Source of the DNA: Donghicola sp041224595
Lineage (GTDB): Bacteria; Pseudomonadota; Alphaproteobacteria; Rhodobacterales; Rhodobacteraceae
DNA: 64,000 nt
Direction: 5' to 3'
NCBI RefSeq assembly: GCF_041224595.1
Contig: NZ_JBGFGN010000162.1
Location: forward strand, 248,001-312,000
Shown here piece by piece: positions 32,529 to 41,253 of this stretch; positions within the stretch are counted from its first letter, which is position 1, and every line of letters starts with the position of its first letter. Both the position numbers and the translations under genes were made by a program. The notes beneath the pieces are model-generated. The model searched no databases and had not been told where the DNA came from. It saw only the letters and a list, made by a program, of their open reading frames with translations.

Positions 32529-34136
32529 CTAGCCCTGAATGCCGCGCAGTACCACCCCCCGCTGCTGCAATGCCTGCCAGATCGCGGCGTCGCGCCCATA
32601 GACATCGCGGCGGTATTGCACGTGTCCTTTGGCGGACGTGAATGCGGTCCTATATATAATGTGTACAGGAACATGCTCTTTCAGTGGCACTGTCGTCTCG
32701 CGGCCCGTGCTCAGAACGCTCTGGAAGTAGCCCTGCGGGTCGGCTTCCTGCTTGGCTAGCAAGGCGTAGGCGAAGTCAAAGGGCTTGTGCAGACGCACGC
32801 AGCCATGGGAATAGGCCCGTACTTCGCGCCCAAACAGGCTCTTTGCCGGAGTATCATGAAGATAGATATTATAGGGGTTCGGGAACATGAATTTCACCAG
32901 CCCCAGCGCATTGCCCTGGCTCGGCGGCTCCTTCAAGCGGAAGGGGAAGGTCTTGCCCGAGTACTGAGCAAAGTTCACAGCCGAACGTGGAACAACGCGG
33001 CCACGGTTGTCGATCAGGTTCAGATGACCCACCGCATTGGGGTTTTTCTGGAGCATCGGAAGATACTCTTTGACCGTAATCGAGCGCGGCACATTCCAAG
33101 TCGGATTGATGACCATATGCTCCATGACGTCGCTGAACTCGGGGGTCCGGCGGTCCAAGGATTTTGCACCAACAACTGAACGGGTCTCAAAGGTGACTTT
33201 GTCGTTGTCGATGATTTTTGCGGTAAAGTCGGTCAGGTTCACCAGAACATGGCGCGCGCCCCGCTCCTTGTTCAACCAACGCTCGCGCTCCATGGCAACG
33301 ATGACCGACGCCAGACGTTGGGCCGCGGATTTATTGACCTCGTCCACCGTCGCAGGGCCCGCCACTCCGTCTACGGTCAGACCATGGTCACGCTGGAAGA
33401 TCTGCACGGCCTGCTGCATCTTGGCATCATAGGTCGCAGAGGCGCTCCGCTCCATGTAGCCCATGGCCTGCAACCGGTTGCGCAGGATTGCCACCGAATT
33501 GCCAGATGCGCCGGGCTTGAGGGCACCGGGGACTTTTTGCCCCCAATCGCCCAAACCAACCTGACGTTCGAGATCGGCTTTGACACCAAACAAACGGTTA
33601 TATTCCTGTGTTTGCGGCGCCAGCGCACGGAAGAAACCACGCGGAGAGGACTTCGCAACAGCGGTTAGGTAAGACAAACGATTGCGATAGGGAATCTCTC
33701 GCACGATCAGCGAGTCGACCCGGCGCGGCACCAGCACACCGGTCTGAAGGTCCTGAGCATACCTCAAAAAAGTCTCACTGACTTTTACTTCAGCATAACC
33801 GACCTCCCGGGCCGTCTTGGCAGAAGAGATTACAGATCGAAGCCCGACGGGGTCATAAGCCGATGTCGGCAGACCATGATTGCCACTGTCTTCCAGCGCC
33901 TCGAAAAGAGCTTGCAACCGGCGCGCATTTTTGCCGCGCCCGATCCAAATCGGATCAAAGTCCGCTTGACGGTAATACGCCGCGATATCTTCGTCTGAGG
34001 CAGAAGCTTCGGCGATGGCTTGTTTTATTGCGGCACTCTGCGCATGGGCCGGAACAGCCAACCCAGAAAACACAATCGCAAGAGCAGCCACGAATAGCTG
34101 CACACGCACAAGTTTTTTCGCCAATAGCGATAGCAT
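32529..34136 (-). CDS. L,D-transpeptidase, YcbB/LdtD family
   Basis: 535 residues. A signal peptide (LAIVFSGLAVPAHAQ) leads to a scaffold domain, a peptidoglycan-binding domain (about 215-270, AILRNRLQAMGYMER and VQIFQRDHGLTVDGVAG) and the YkuD catalytic domain with the active cysteine in AYSHGCVRLHKP and an upstream histidine in YLHDTPAKSLFG. This plan is that of E. coli LdtD, which makes 3-3 cross-links in the cell wall. A MepK-like peptidase that would cut such links is divergent across 292 bp, as ldtD and mepK are adjacent in E. coli. It lies 32 bp upstream of the lpxD start on the same strand in reading order. Confidence 0.93.
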   Translation of the reverse strand: MLSLLAKKLVRVQLFVAALAIVFSGLAVPAHAQSAAIKQAIAEASASDEDIAAYYRQADFDPIWIGRGKNARRLQALFEALEDSGNHGLPTSAYDPVGLRSVISSAKTAREVGYAEVKVSETFLRYAQDLQTGVLVPRRVDSLIVREIPYRNRLSYLTAVAKSSPRGFFRALAPQTQEYNRLFGVKADLERQVGLGDWGQKVPGALKPGASGNSVAILRNRLQAMGYMERSASATYDAKMQQAVQIFQRDHGLTVDGVAGPATVDEVNKSAAQRLASVIVAMERERWLNKERGARHVLVNLTDFTAKIIDNDKVTFETRSVVGAKSLDRRTPEFSDVMEHMVINPTWNVPRSITVKEYLPMLQKNPNAVGHLNLIDNRGRVVPRSAVNFAQYSGKTFPFRLKEPPSQGNALGLVKFMFPNPYNIYLHDTPAKSLFGREVRAYSHGCVRLHKPFDFAYALLAKQEADPQGYFQSVLSTGRETTVPLKEHVPVHIIYRTAFTSAKGHVQYRRDVYGRDAAIWQALQQRGVVLRGIQG

Positions 34137-34428
34137 GGCATGTCCTTTGCAGTTCTGAAATTGTTCACACTTAATCTCGGTGTCGTGACAGCCTTTGTCT
34201 ATTCACAAAAGGACCAAACGTCATGGGGCCACAGGATTAACGGTTACTTGTATACTTTGGGTCACAATAGAGAGAGTTTGAGCGAAAAAATGCCAATGGG
34301 CGCTATCAGGATGGAACCAAATTGAATCCAAGCTTGGTCAAGATCGGTAACTATGCCATAAAAAGCGCACATCTGGGGATGGATGAAAAATCCGCGAAAC
34401 GCGGAACAAAATGAATGGGACAGGCATA

Positions 34429-34989
34429 ATGACGATCACGAATGTGACTCGCCGTGGGTTGCTTCAGGCTTTTGCTGCGACTGCTGTCGCTGCTGCGCCC
34501 ACCTACTCGAACGCGTTCGGTCTACTGCGTGGTGCGGGTGATATCCGCCGCGTGCAAATGTATTCTGGCCGGACTGGGGAAAAAGTGAACACGATCTACT
34601 GGGTCGACGGGGAGTACGTCCCTGACGCGCTGGCAGAGATCAATTACTTCATGCGCGACTGGCGTACGAATGAAACCAAGAACATTGATGCCCGTACAGT
34701 GGACATCATGTCAGCGGCCCACCGTCTGATGGACGTGAGCGAGCCCTACATGATGCTGTCGGGCTACCGCAGCCCCAAAACCAACAACATGCTGCGTTCG
34801 CGCTCTTCGGGTGTCGCGAAAAACTCGCTTCACATGCGCGGTCAAGCGGCGGACCTGCGCCTCGCTTCGCGTTCGGTCGGCCAGATGGCCAAAGCGGCCG
34901 CAGCCTGCAAAGCAGGCGGTGTTGGTAAATACAGCCGCTCGAACTTTGTGCACATGGATTGCGGGCAAGTCCGCAGCTGGGGCAGCTAA
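34429..34989 (+). CDS. DUF882/peptidase M15-like protein (YcbK/MepK family)
   Basis: 186 residues from ATG 34429. The N-terminus TRRGLLQAFAATAVAAAP has the twin arginine pattern of Tat export. The catalytic core has the zinc ligands in SLHMRGQAADLRL (H and D) and NFVHMDCGQVR (H), with SGYRSPKTNN before them, as in LAS-type endopeptidases. E. coli MepK hydrolyses 3-3 cross-links made by L,D-transpeptidases. Here the gene is divergent from such an enzyme. An alternative ATG lies six codons upstream (34411). It ends in a strong terminator. Confidence 0.9.
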   Translation: MTITNVTRRGLLQAFAATAVAAAPTYSNAFGLLRGAGDIRRVQMYSGRTGEKVNTIYWVDGEYVPDALAEINYFMRDWRTNETKNIDARTVDIMSAAHRLMDVSEPYMMLSGYRSPKTNNMLRSRSSGVAKNSLHMRGQAADLRLASRSVGQMAKAAAACKAGGVGKYSRSNFVHMDCGQVRSWGS

Positions 34990-35020
34990 GCCCCTTTACC
35001 TTTGCTCTGCCAATAGAATG

Positions 35021-35047
35021 AAGCCGCCCTTTGAGGCGGCTTTTTTC
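35021..35047 (+). terminator. Terminator of the MepK-like gene
   Basis: Stem AAGCCGCC / GGCGGCTT, loop CTTTGA, followed by TTTT and further T-rich sequence, 32 bp after the stop. Confidence 0.9.
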
Positions 35048-35166
35048 ATTTTTTTGTGACTGCGCCGCGGACGCTGTCACAATATCTTTGCCTTTCTGTC
35101 ACAAATGCTAATTTCTTATGAGATAAGAGTTTTTCATTCCGATGATTACGTCCGAAAGAGGTTTAC

Positions 35167-36387
35167 ATGAAGATCGCGGTTCTTGGCGGAGATGGCTTTG
35201 TAGGTTGGCCCACTGTGTTGCACCTGTCCGATTTGGGGCATGAGGTCCACATTATCGACAACCTCTCGCGCCGCTGGATCGACACCGAATTGGGCGTCCA
35301 ATCGCTGACCCCCATGGACTCGATTCAGGAGCGTTGCCGCATCTGGAAAGAAGTCAGTGGCAAAACCCTGAACTTCCACCTGCTGGATCTGGCCCAAGAA
35401 TACGAGCGCCTGAAAGCGTGGCTGGTCGAGAACAAGCCCGACGCAATCATCCACTTTGCCGAACAGCGTGCCGCGCCTTATTCGATGAAGACCGACCGCC
35501 ACAAGGTCTACACGGTCAACAACAATGTAAGTGCGACCCATAACCTATTGGCAGCCGTCGTAGAATCCGGCATCGACCCGCATATTGTGCACCTCGGAAC
35601 TATGGGCGTTTATGGCTATTCCAGCGTTGGCGCGGCCATCCCAGAGGGGTATCTAGACGTCGAGATCGAGAACCTTGAGGGCGAGAAAAAGGGTCTTGAG
35701 ATCCTGTATCCCACCAAGCCCGGGTCGGTCTACCATATGACCAAGTCCCTCGATCAGATCTTGTTCCAGTTCTACGCGCAGAACGATGGCTTGCGGATCA
35801 CTGATCTGCATCAGGGTATCGTTTGGGGCACCCACACCGAGCAAACCCGCCGCGACGAACAGCTGATCAACCGCTTTGACTATGACGGTGATTATGGCAC
35901 CGTTCTTAACCGCTTCTTGATCCAAGCGGCGATTGGTTATCCGCTGACCGTCCACGGCACCGGTGGTCAGACCCGCGCGTTCATCCACATTCAGGACTCG
36001 GTGCGCTGTATCGAACTGGCACTGTCGGACGCCCCTGAACGCGGTGATCGGGTCAAGATTTTCAATCAGATGACAGAGACGCACCGCGTCCGAGATCTGG
36101 CTGCGCTGATCTCCAGGCTCACCGGCGCAGAGGTCATGAACCTGCCCAACCCGCGCAAAGAGGCGCCCGAGAACGACCTGATCGTAAAAAACGACCAGTT
36201 CCTTGCGCTGGGTCTGAACCCAACCACTTTGGAAGATGGTCTGCTGGCCGAAGTCGTCGAAGTGGCCAAAAAGTACGCCCACAGGATCGACCGCAGCCGC
36301 GTTCCTGCGGTTTCAGCATGGACCAAGGATATTGCGGCGACGGTCAATCACGACCCCGAAGGCAAAGCGCTTAAATCGGTCGGCTAA
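35167..36387 (+). CDS. sqdB: UDP-sulfoquinovose synthase
   Basis: 406 residues of the extended short-chain dehydrogenase fold. It makes UDP-sulfoquinovose from UDP-glucose and sulfite with bound NAD. The N-terminal GGDGFVGWPTVLHL binds NAD; HFAEQRAAPYSM, TMGVYG and PGSVYHMTKSLD (Y-x-x-x-K) are SQD1/SqdB hallmarks, as is GIVWGTHTEQT. An AAGAGG site lies 5 bases before the ATG. It heads sqdB-sqdD-sqdC, the order known from Rhodobacter sphaeroides, where the genes make sulfoquinovosyl diacylglycerol, a membrane lipid that can replace phospholipid when phosphate is scarce. Confidence 0.97.
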   Translation: MKIAVLGGDGFVGWPTVLHLSDLGHEVHIIDNLSRRWIDTELGVQSLTPMDSIQERCRIWKEVSGKTLNFHLLDLAQEYERLKAWLVENKPDAIIHFAEQRAAPYSMKTDRHKVYTVNNNVSATHNLLAAVVESGIDPHIVHLGTMGVYGYSSVGAAIPEGYLDVEIENLEGEKKGLEILYPTKPGSVYHMTKSLDQILFQFYAQNDGLRITDLHQGIVWGTHTEQTRRDEQLINRFDYDGDYGTVLNRFLIQAAIGYPLTVHGTGGQTRAFIHIQDSVRCIELALSDAPERGDRVKIFNQMTETHRVRDLAALISRLTGAEVMNLPNPRKEAPENDLIVKNDQFLALGLNPTTLEDGLLAEVVEVAKKYAHRIDRSRVPAVSAWTKDIAATVNHDPEGKALKSVG

Positions 36388-36389
36388 GA

Positions 36390-37223
36390 ATGGACGGACT
36401 GACTGCCTCGCGCCCTGCCCGCGCGCAAACGGCGTTCGTGACACTGGTCACCAATGCAGACTACGCCATGGGCGCGACCGCCTTGGTGCAATCGCTGATC
36501 TGGACCGGCACCAAGGCTGATCTGGTCGTCATGTACACCGGCGGGGTCGCGTCAAGCGACCTCGAACCACTTGAACGTCTGGGGGCGCGACTGATCGAGG
36601 TCGCGCTGCTCCCCACATCCGATGCGTTCAACGAACGCCACGCACGCAAGAACCTGCATGGCGCGGCACCTTTTACCAAAGGCGAAAAGCCCAGCTTCCA
36701 CACGCCGCTCGACAATTTTGCCAAGCTGCGTTTGTGGCAGATGACGGACTACACCTCGGTCGTTTTTCTGGATGCAGACACGCTGGTGCTGCGGAATATC
36801 GACACCCTGTTCGACTATCCACAGTTCTGTGCCGCGCCCAATGTATATGAAAGTCTGGCTGATTTTCACCGCATGAACAGTGGTGTGTTTACCGCGCGCC
36901 CGTCAGTCGCAACATTCGACTCGATGCTTGCGGAATTGGACCAGCCAGAGGTCTTTTGGCGCCGTACGGACCAGACATTTCTGGAACACTACTTTCCCAA
37001 TTGGCACGGTTTACCAGTGACTTACAACATGCTCCAATATGTGTGGTTTAATATGCCGCAACTCTGGAGCTGGTCATCGGTGAAGGTGTTGCATTACCAG
37101 TATGAAAAGCCCTGGCAGGACCCGCACCCCAAGGCCGACCAATTGGCGCCGCTCATCACTCTGTGGCGGCAGTATCTGGACGGCAAGGCGGCGCCTGACC
37201 TGGATGTGTTGGAGAACCCTTGA
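36390..37223 (+). CDS. sqdD: Glycosyltransferase (GT8-like), sulfolipid synthesis protein SqdD
   Basis: 277 residues, GT-A fold related to glycogenin. AFVTLVTNADYAMGATALVQSL (shown as VTNADYAMGA) is the nucleotide-binding start, the metal motif DAD lies in VVFLDADTLVLRNID, and FHRMNSGVFTARPS is typical of the GT8 group. In R. sphaeroides sqdD is required for sulfolipid synthesis and is thought to transfer sulfoquinovose. The start is 3 bp after sqdB and the stop touches the sqdC ATG. Confidence 0.93.
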   Translation: MDGLTASRPARAQTAFVTLVTNADYAMGATALVQSLIWTGTKADLVVMYTGGVASSDLEPLERLGARLIEVALLPTSDAFNERHARKNLHGAAPFTKGEKPSFHTPLDNFAKLRLWQMTDYTSVVFLDADTLVLRNIDTLFDYPQFCAAPNVYESLADFHRMNSGVFTARPSVATFDSMLAELDQPEVFWRRTDQTFLEHYFPNWHGLPVTYNMLQYVWFNMPQLWSWSSVKVLHYQYEKPWQDPHPKADQLAPLITLWRQYLDGKAAPDLDVLENP

Positions 37224-38060
37224 ATGAAAATTGCTGTCACCGGCGCTTCTGGATACCTTGGTCACTTTGTCATGAACGGCCTCAAGCGCGCGGGACACGA
37301 TATAACGGCACTCAGCCGGCAGCCCTGTGCCTCTCATGATCATGTCGAGTATCAACTCGGCGATGCGCCTGACATCGCGGGCATGGATGCTGTCATTCAC
37401 TGTGCATTCAGCCATGTCCCGGGCAAGTACCGCGGCGGCGAAGGTGACGATCCCGAAGGGTTCCGGATGCTGAACGTGGACGGGTCAATCACCCTGTTCA
37501 AGGCAGCAAAGGCCCAAGGGGTGAACCGATTTATTTTCCTGTCTTCTCGCGCAGTCTATGGCTCTGAGCACGACGGGGTGTTGCACGAAGATTCGAAGTG
37601 CGCCCCCGATACGCTGTATGGACAAGTGAAATTCGAGGCCGAGGCAGCTTTGTTCGCGCTGGCTGATGCAGGGTTCCACCCCACAAGCCTAAGAGCGACG
37701 GGGATCTACGGGTCGGCTTATCCGCAAGGCTGGCATAAATGGCGCGGTCTGTTCGAAGAGTTCGAGAACGGCGCAGACCTGCCCCCACGCCAAGGAACAG
37801 AAGTTCACGGCGATGACATGGCGGAGGCGATCAACTTGATCCTAAAAACAAAAGCGCCACCCCAGATCGCTAACCTCTCTGACATTTTGCTGGATCGCCG
37901 CGATCTACTGTCGGAATACGCGACCCTGCGCGGCGCAAATCGACCTCTGCCAGACGCTGCGAGCGATACGCCAAATGTCATGTCTTGCGAGGTTCTCAAA
38001 TCCTTGGGCTGGCAACCGAGCGGACGCGCCGGGTTGACCAAATTCCTCCAGAACCTGTGA
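37224..38060 (+). CDS. sqdC: NAD-dependent epimerase/dehydratase, sulfolipid synthesis protein SqdC
   Basis: 278 residues of the short-chain dehydrogenase type with GASGYLGHFVMNGL at the N-terminus and a YGQVKFEAE sequence (Y-x-x-x-K) as catalytic pair after FLSSRAVYG. In R. sphaeroides loss of sqdC causes accumulation of sulfoquinovosyl dihydroxyacetone, so it may act as a reductase late in the pathway. The ATG follows the sqdD stop with no gap. A bidirectional hairpin closes the operon. Confidence 0.92.
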   Translation: MKIAVTGASGYLGHFVMNGLKRAGHDITALSRQPCASHDHVEYQLGDAPDIAGMDAVIHCAFSHVPGKYRGGEGDDPEGFRMLNVDGSITLFKAAKAQGVNRFIFLSSRAVYGSEHDGVLHEDSKCAPDTLYGQVKFEAEAALFALADAGFHPTSLRATGIYGSAYPQGWHKWRGLFEEFENGADLPPRQGTEVHGDDMAEAINLILKTKAPPQIANLSDILLDRRDLLSEYATLRGANRPLPDAASDTPNVMSCEVLKSLGWQPSGRAGLTKFLQNL

Positions 38061-38071
38061 CCCAAAGAAGA

Positions 38072-38093
38072 AGCGCCCTGCAGGGCGCTCTTT
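38072..38093 (+). terminator. Terminator between sqdC and convergent hflX
   Basis: Perfect palindrome AGCGCCCTGCAGGGCGCT (38072-38089) followed by CTTT on the plus strand, 12 bp after the sqdC stop. The stem abuts the hflX stop codon region (38092) and has AGAAG on the other side, so it acts mainly on sqdC. Confidence 0.75.
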
Positions 38094-39366
38094 AGATTTC
38101 TCGGAACCGCTTGGCGTCTTTGGCGCTCCAACGGACTTCGATGTCATATCCATTGTCGGTCTGGGTTTCCTCGATCACGACGCCACGCTGAAAGAGCCAT
38201 GCCCGTTCCTTGCCCTGAGCAAAAGTCAGGGAAATCACCTCTTCCCAACGCCCGCCTTCGAGCCGCTCAGAGACCAGCTCCAGCAAACGATCCATCCCGG
38301 TGCCCTCGAGCGCGGATAGGACCATTACATCATCCAAGCGTTCTGCCATATTTTCGAGCGTCACGCGGCGTTCATCGTCCACGCGGTCGATTTTGTTCCA
38401 AACCTCGATCATCGGCGTCGAATCGTTCACGCCAAGCGTGTCCAGAATCTCGTGCACGTCTGCAGCCTGTTCCGCTGTTTCTTCGTGGCTGATGTCCCGC
38501 ACATGCAGGATCAGGTGGGCACTCAGAACCTCTTCGAGAGTCGCACGAAAGGCCGCCACGAGTTCCGTCGGCAGATCACTAATGAAACCCACGGTATCGG
38601 ATAGAATGACCTCGGGGCCGTCAGGCAGCTTGACCCCGCGCATCGTCGGGTCGAGCGTGGCAAAGAGCATATCCTTGGCCAAGACATCTGCACCCGTCAG
38701 TCGGTTGAACAGGGTCGACTTGCCCGCGTTGGTGTAGCCCACCAGCGCAACGATCGGGAACGGCACTTTGGCACGGGCGGCGCGGTGCAGGTTGCGGGTC
38801 TTAACGACCTTTTCCAACTGCCGGCGCAGGCGCACAAGTTGCTCGTCGATGGCACGGCGGTCGGCCTCGATCTGGGTTTCACCCGGGCCACCGACAAAGC
38901 CTAATCCGCCCCGCTGACGTTCAAGGTGGGTCCACGCCCGCACCAGTCGCGTCCGTTGATAGGACAGCGCCGCCATCTCGACCTGAAGCACACCTTCGCG
39001 GGTGGCCGCGCGATCAGAAAAGATCTCAAGGATGAGCCCCGTACGGTCCAACACCTTGCATTTCCACTCTTTTTCAAGATTGCGCTGCTGGATCGGGCTC
39101 ACCGGGCCATCGATCAGCACCAGCTCGGCTTCCATCTCGTGGATTTGCTCTTTCAGCTCTTGGATCTTGCCAGAGCCGAACAACATCCCCGGATGCGGAC
39201 GCGGCAGACGCACAACAGATGACCCCACCACCTCTAGGTGCGGCAGGGCTGCGGCCAGAGAAACGGCCTCTTCCAGGGCGGGACCTGCGTCGCGCCGTTG
39301 ACTATCGCTCCGGATGTCGGGATGCAGAACTAACGCGCGGGTTAGCTCGGTCTTTGTTTCGGTCAA
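38092..39366 (-). CDS. hflX: GTPase HflX
   Basis: 424 residues. The N-terminal domain has VGSSVVRLPRPHPGMLFGSGK and IDGPVSPIQQRNLEKEW; the G domain shows G1 GYTNAGKSTLFNRLTG, G3 DTVGF and G4 NKIDRVD. GGLGFVGGPGETQIEADRR (in parts) is the HflX linker signature. HflX splits stalled ribosomes and binds both nucleotides. The start overlaps the hfq stop by 4 bp; hfq-hflX is a common bacterial pair. Confidence 0.96.
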   Translation of the reverse strand: MTETKTELTRALVLHPDIRSDSQRRDAGPALEEAVSLAAALPHLEVVGSSVVRLPRPHPGMLFGSGKIQELKEQIHEMEAELVLIDGPVSPIQQRNLEKEWKCKVLDRTGLILEIFSDRAATREGVLQVEMAALSYQRTRLVRAWTHLERQRGGLGFVGGPGETQIEADRRAIDEQLVRLRRQLEKVVKTRNLHRAARAKVPFPIVALVGYTNAGKSTLFNRLTGADVLAKDMLFATLDPTMRGVKLPDGPEVILSDTVGFISDLPTELVAAFRATLEEVLSAHLILHVRDISHEETAEQAADVHEILDTLGVNDSTPMIEVWNKIDRVDDERRVTLENMAERLDDVMVLSALEGTGMDRLLELVSERLEGGRWEEVISLTFAQGKERAWLFQRGVVIEETQTDNGYDIEVRWSAKDAKRFREI

Positions 39367-39602
39367 TTGTCGCCGTCACCGTCATAAAGGTTCAGCGGTT
39401 GCGCCGGCATAATCGTCGAAATCGCATGCTTGTACACAAGCTGGGATTGGCCATCGCGGCGCAGAAGAACACAGAAATTATCGAACCAGGTGATAACACC
39501 CTGAAGTTTGACACCATTGATCAAAAAAATCGTGACCGGTATCTTGGTCTTCCGGACGTGATTAAGAAATGCGTCCTGCAGGTTTTGCTTATCGGAAGCC
39601 AT
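39363..39602 (-). CDS. hfq: RNA chaperone Hfq
   Basis: 79 residues, full length for alphaproteobacteria. Sm1 is NLQDAFLNHVRKTKIPVTIFLINGVKLQG (seen as FLINGVKLQG) and Sm2 is VYKHAISTIMP, where the K-H pair binds uridine. It forms a hexamer that pairs small RNAs with their targets, of which two candidates are listed at 28877 and 29048. It overlaps hflX by 4 bp and is 128 bp downstream of trkH. Confidence 0.98.
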   Translation of the reverse strand: MASDKQNLQDAFLNHVRKTKIPVTIFLINGVKLQGVITWFDNFCVLLRRDGQSQLVYKHAISTIMPAQPLNLYDGDGDN

Positions 39603-39730
39603 TGTATTTTTGCCTTTATTCTTGCCATTGCCTCAAGGGAGTGCCCCTGCTGCCAATGCAGTATGAAGACGGAAATTCCGAGTTTCCAGCCCGAATTTGC
39701 CCGCCGCCCCCGAAATTTGACAAAGATGTC

Positions 39731-41248
39731 TCAGTTTCGCCAGAAATTTGGGTTGAACACCGCGATAAGTGCAAGCGCTTCTAACCGGCCCAGAACCATC
39801 GCAAAACACAAGATCAGCTTCGCACCGCCCCCCAGTGACGCATAGCTAAAACCCGCTTCGGTTGCCGAATGGGCAAGAGGACCGGTGGTCGACAGGCCCG
39901 CGACAGCGAGCACCATTGCGTCTTCGAAGGTGACACCGACCGCAGTGAGCATCGCCATGATCGCTGCAATCGAGAGCGCAAACAGCATGAAGAACAGCCA
40001 TGCCAGATAGGCCCCGCGCTGGTGGATACGCCGTCCCGGTCCCCCGATGGCACGCACCGAAGATGGGTGCACCAGCTTCTCCATCTCGCGCAGGCCATGC
40101 ATGTACAGGGTATAAACGCGCAGAAGCTTGACCCCGCCTGTGGTGGTCGCAACACCCCCGCCGATGATCGCCAGACCGATGAGAACCACGCCAGCCGCGG
40201 GCAAACCAGACCAGCCGCGTGCGGCTTCCCAGTGGACAGACTCGTAGCCGGTGGTCGTCAAAAACGACATCACCGTAAACATTCCCCCCCAGAACGCGTT
40301 GATCCCCTCGTACCAGTTGTCTTGCTCGTTCACCTCGATCGCGCCGATCCAGTGGCGCAAGAACAGGATCGAAGGCACGATCACGACCAACAAAAGACCG
40401 ACCTTGAACTCTGGATTCACCAGGATGCGCTCTGGTTGGATCAACATCTCTCTCGAGAATGCCAAGCGGGTGATCGCAGGCAACAGCAAGAGGAAGATCA
40501 TCACTTCGCCCACCACCCCGCTCGAGCTATTCTCGGTTCCGGTGATCGGAGAAATTCCAGAGGTCGCAAGCGTGCCCATGGCATGGCATAATGCGACAAG
40601 CGGCCGGTCGCCTGCGATCAACAGCATAACCCAGAGCGCCAAGGTGAGCGCGGCGTAGAGCGGTGCCAACGTGCTGGTCGCCTGCCAAACGCGGCCTGCT
40701 TGGGACTTACGCCCCATGCCGCGATGGATGATGGATTGATCGCTATGCAAGGTGCCCGTGCCGGTAATCTCGAACCCACCCAAGTTCATCGGCGCGAGCG
40801 TCGCTGTGGCCACCACCCAGATCAGAAGCCCCCCAAGCCATCCGACAATTGCGCGCCATAGATGCAGACTGGGGGCGATTGCCTCGGACTGATCAAAGAG
40901 CGTCGCACCTGTAGTCGTGAAACTCGACACCATCTCGAAGTACGCATTCAGAAAGCCCGTAGTGCGGCTCGCCTCTTGGAACGGGATTGCGAGGATAACG
41001 GGCAAGAAAACATAGGAGACAACCAACGTCAAAAGCTGGTCCCGCTGGCTGAAGGCTTGGCTCCGACCCGAGATCGCAATGCCTATGAACGTGCTGATCA
41101 CAAAGACCAGCAGCCCTGCGTAAAAGAAGGTGCGCGCGACGTGGTAATCCTCGGCCACCAGCGCGTGGGCAGCAGGCACAAACATGGCCAGCCCTGCAAT
41201 CAAGCATAGGTGCAAAAGAAGCGGAAGGTGTGAGAGCGCGCGCAGCAT
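39731..41248 (-). CDS. trkH: Trk-type potassium uptake permease TrkH
   Basis: 505 residues with about ten hydrophobic segments. The four pore loops with T/S-G-x-x motifs are visible (FTTTGATLFD, LATSGISPI, FLTTTGYESVHW, LSTTGPLAHS), which identify the K+ selectivity filter of the Trk/Ktr family. It works with TrkA, encoded 5 bp upstream. The protein is slightly longer than E. coli TrkH (483). Its place after ntrX and before hfq is a frequent alphaproteobacterial arrangement. Confidence 0.95.
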   Translation of the reverse strand: MLRALSHLPLLLHLCLIAGLAMFVPAAHALVAEDYHVARTFFYAGLLVFVISTFIGIAISGRSQAFSQRDQLLTLVVSYVFLPVILAIPFQEASRTTGFLNAYFEMVSSFTTTGATLFDQSEAIAPSLHLWRAIVGWLGGLLIWVVATATLAPMNLGGFEITGTGTLHSDQSIIHRGMGRKSQAGRVWQATSTLAPLYAALTLALWVMLLIAGDRPLVALCHAMGTLATSGISPITGTENSSSGVVGEVMIFLLLLPAITRLAFSREMLIQPERILVNPEFKVGLLLVVIVPSILFLRHWIGAIEVNEQDNWYEGINAFWGGMFTVMSFLTTTGYESVHWEAARGWSGLPAAGVVLIGLAIIGGGVATTTGGVKLLRVYTLYMHGLREMEKLVHPSSVRAIGGPGRRIHQRGAYLAWLFFMLFALSIAAIMAMLTAVGVTFEDAMVLAVAGLSTTGPLAHSATEAGFSYASLGGGAKLILCFAMVLGRLEALALIAVFNPNFWRN

Positions 41249-41253
41249 ATGGC

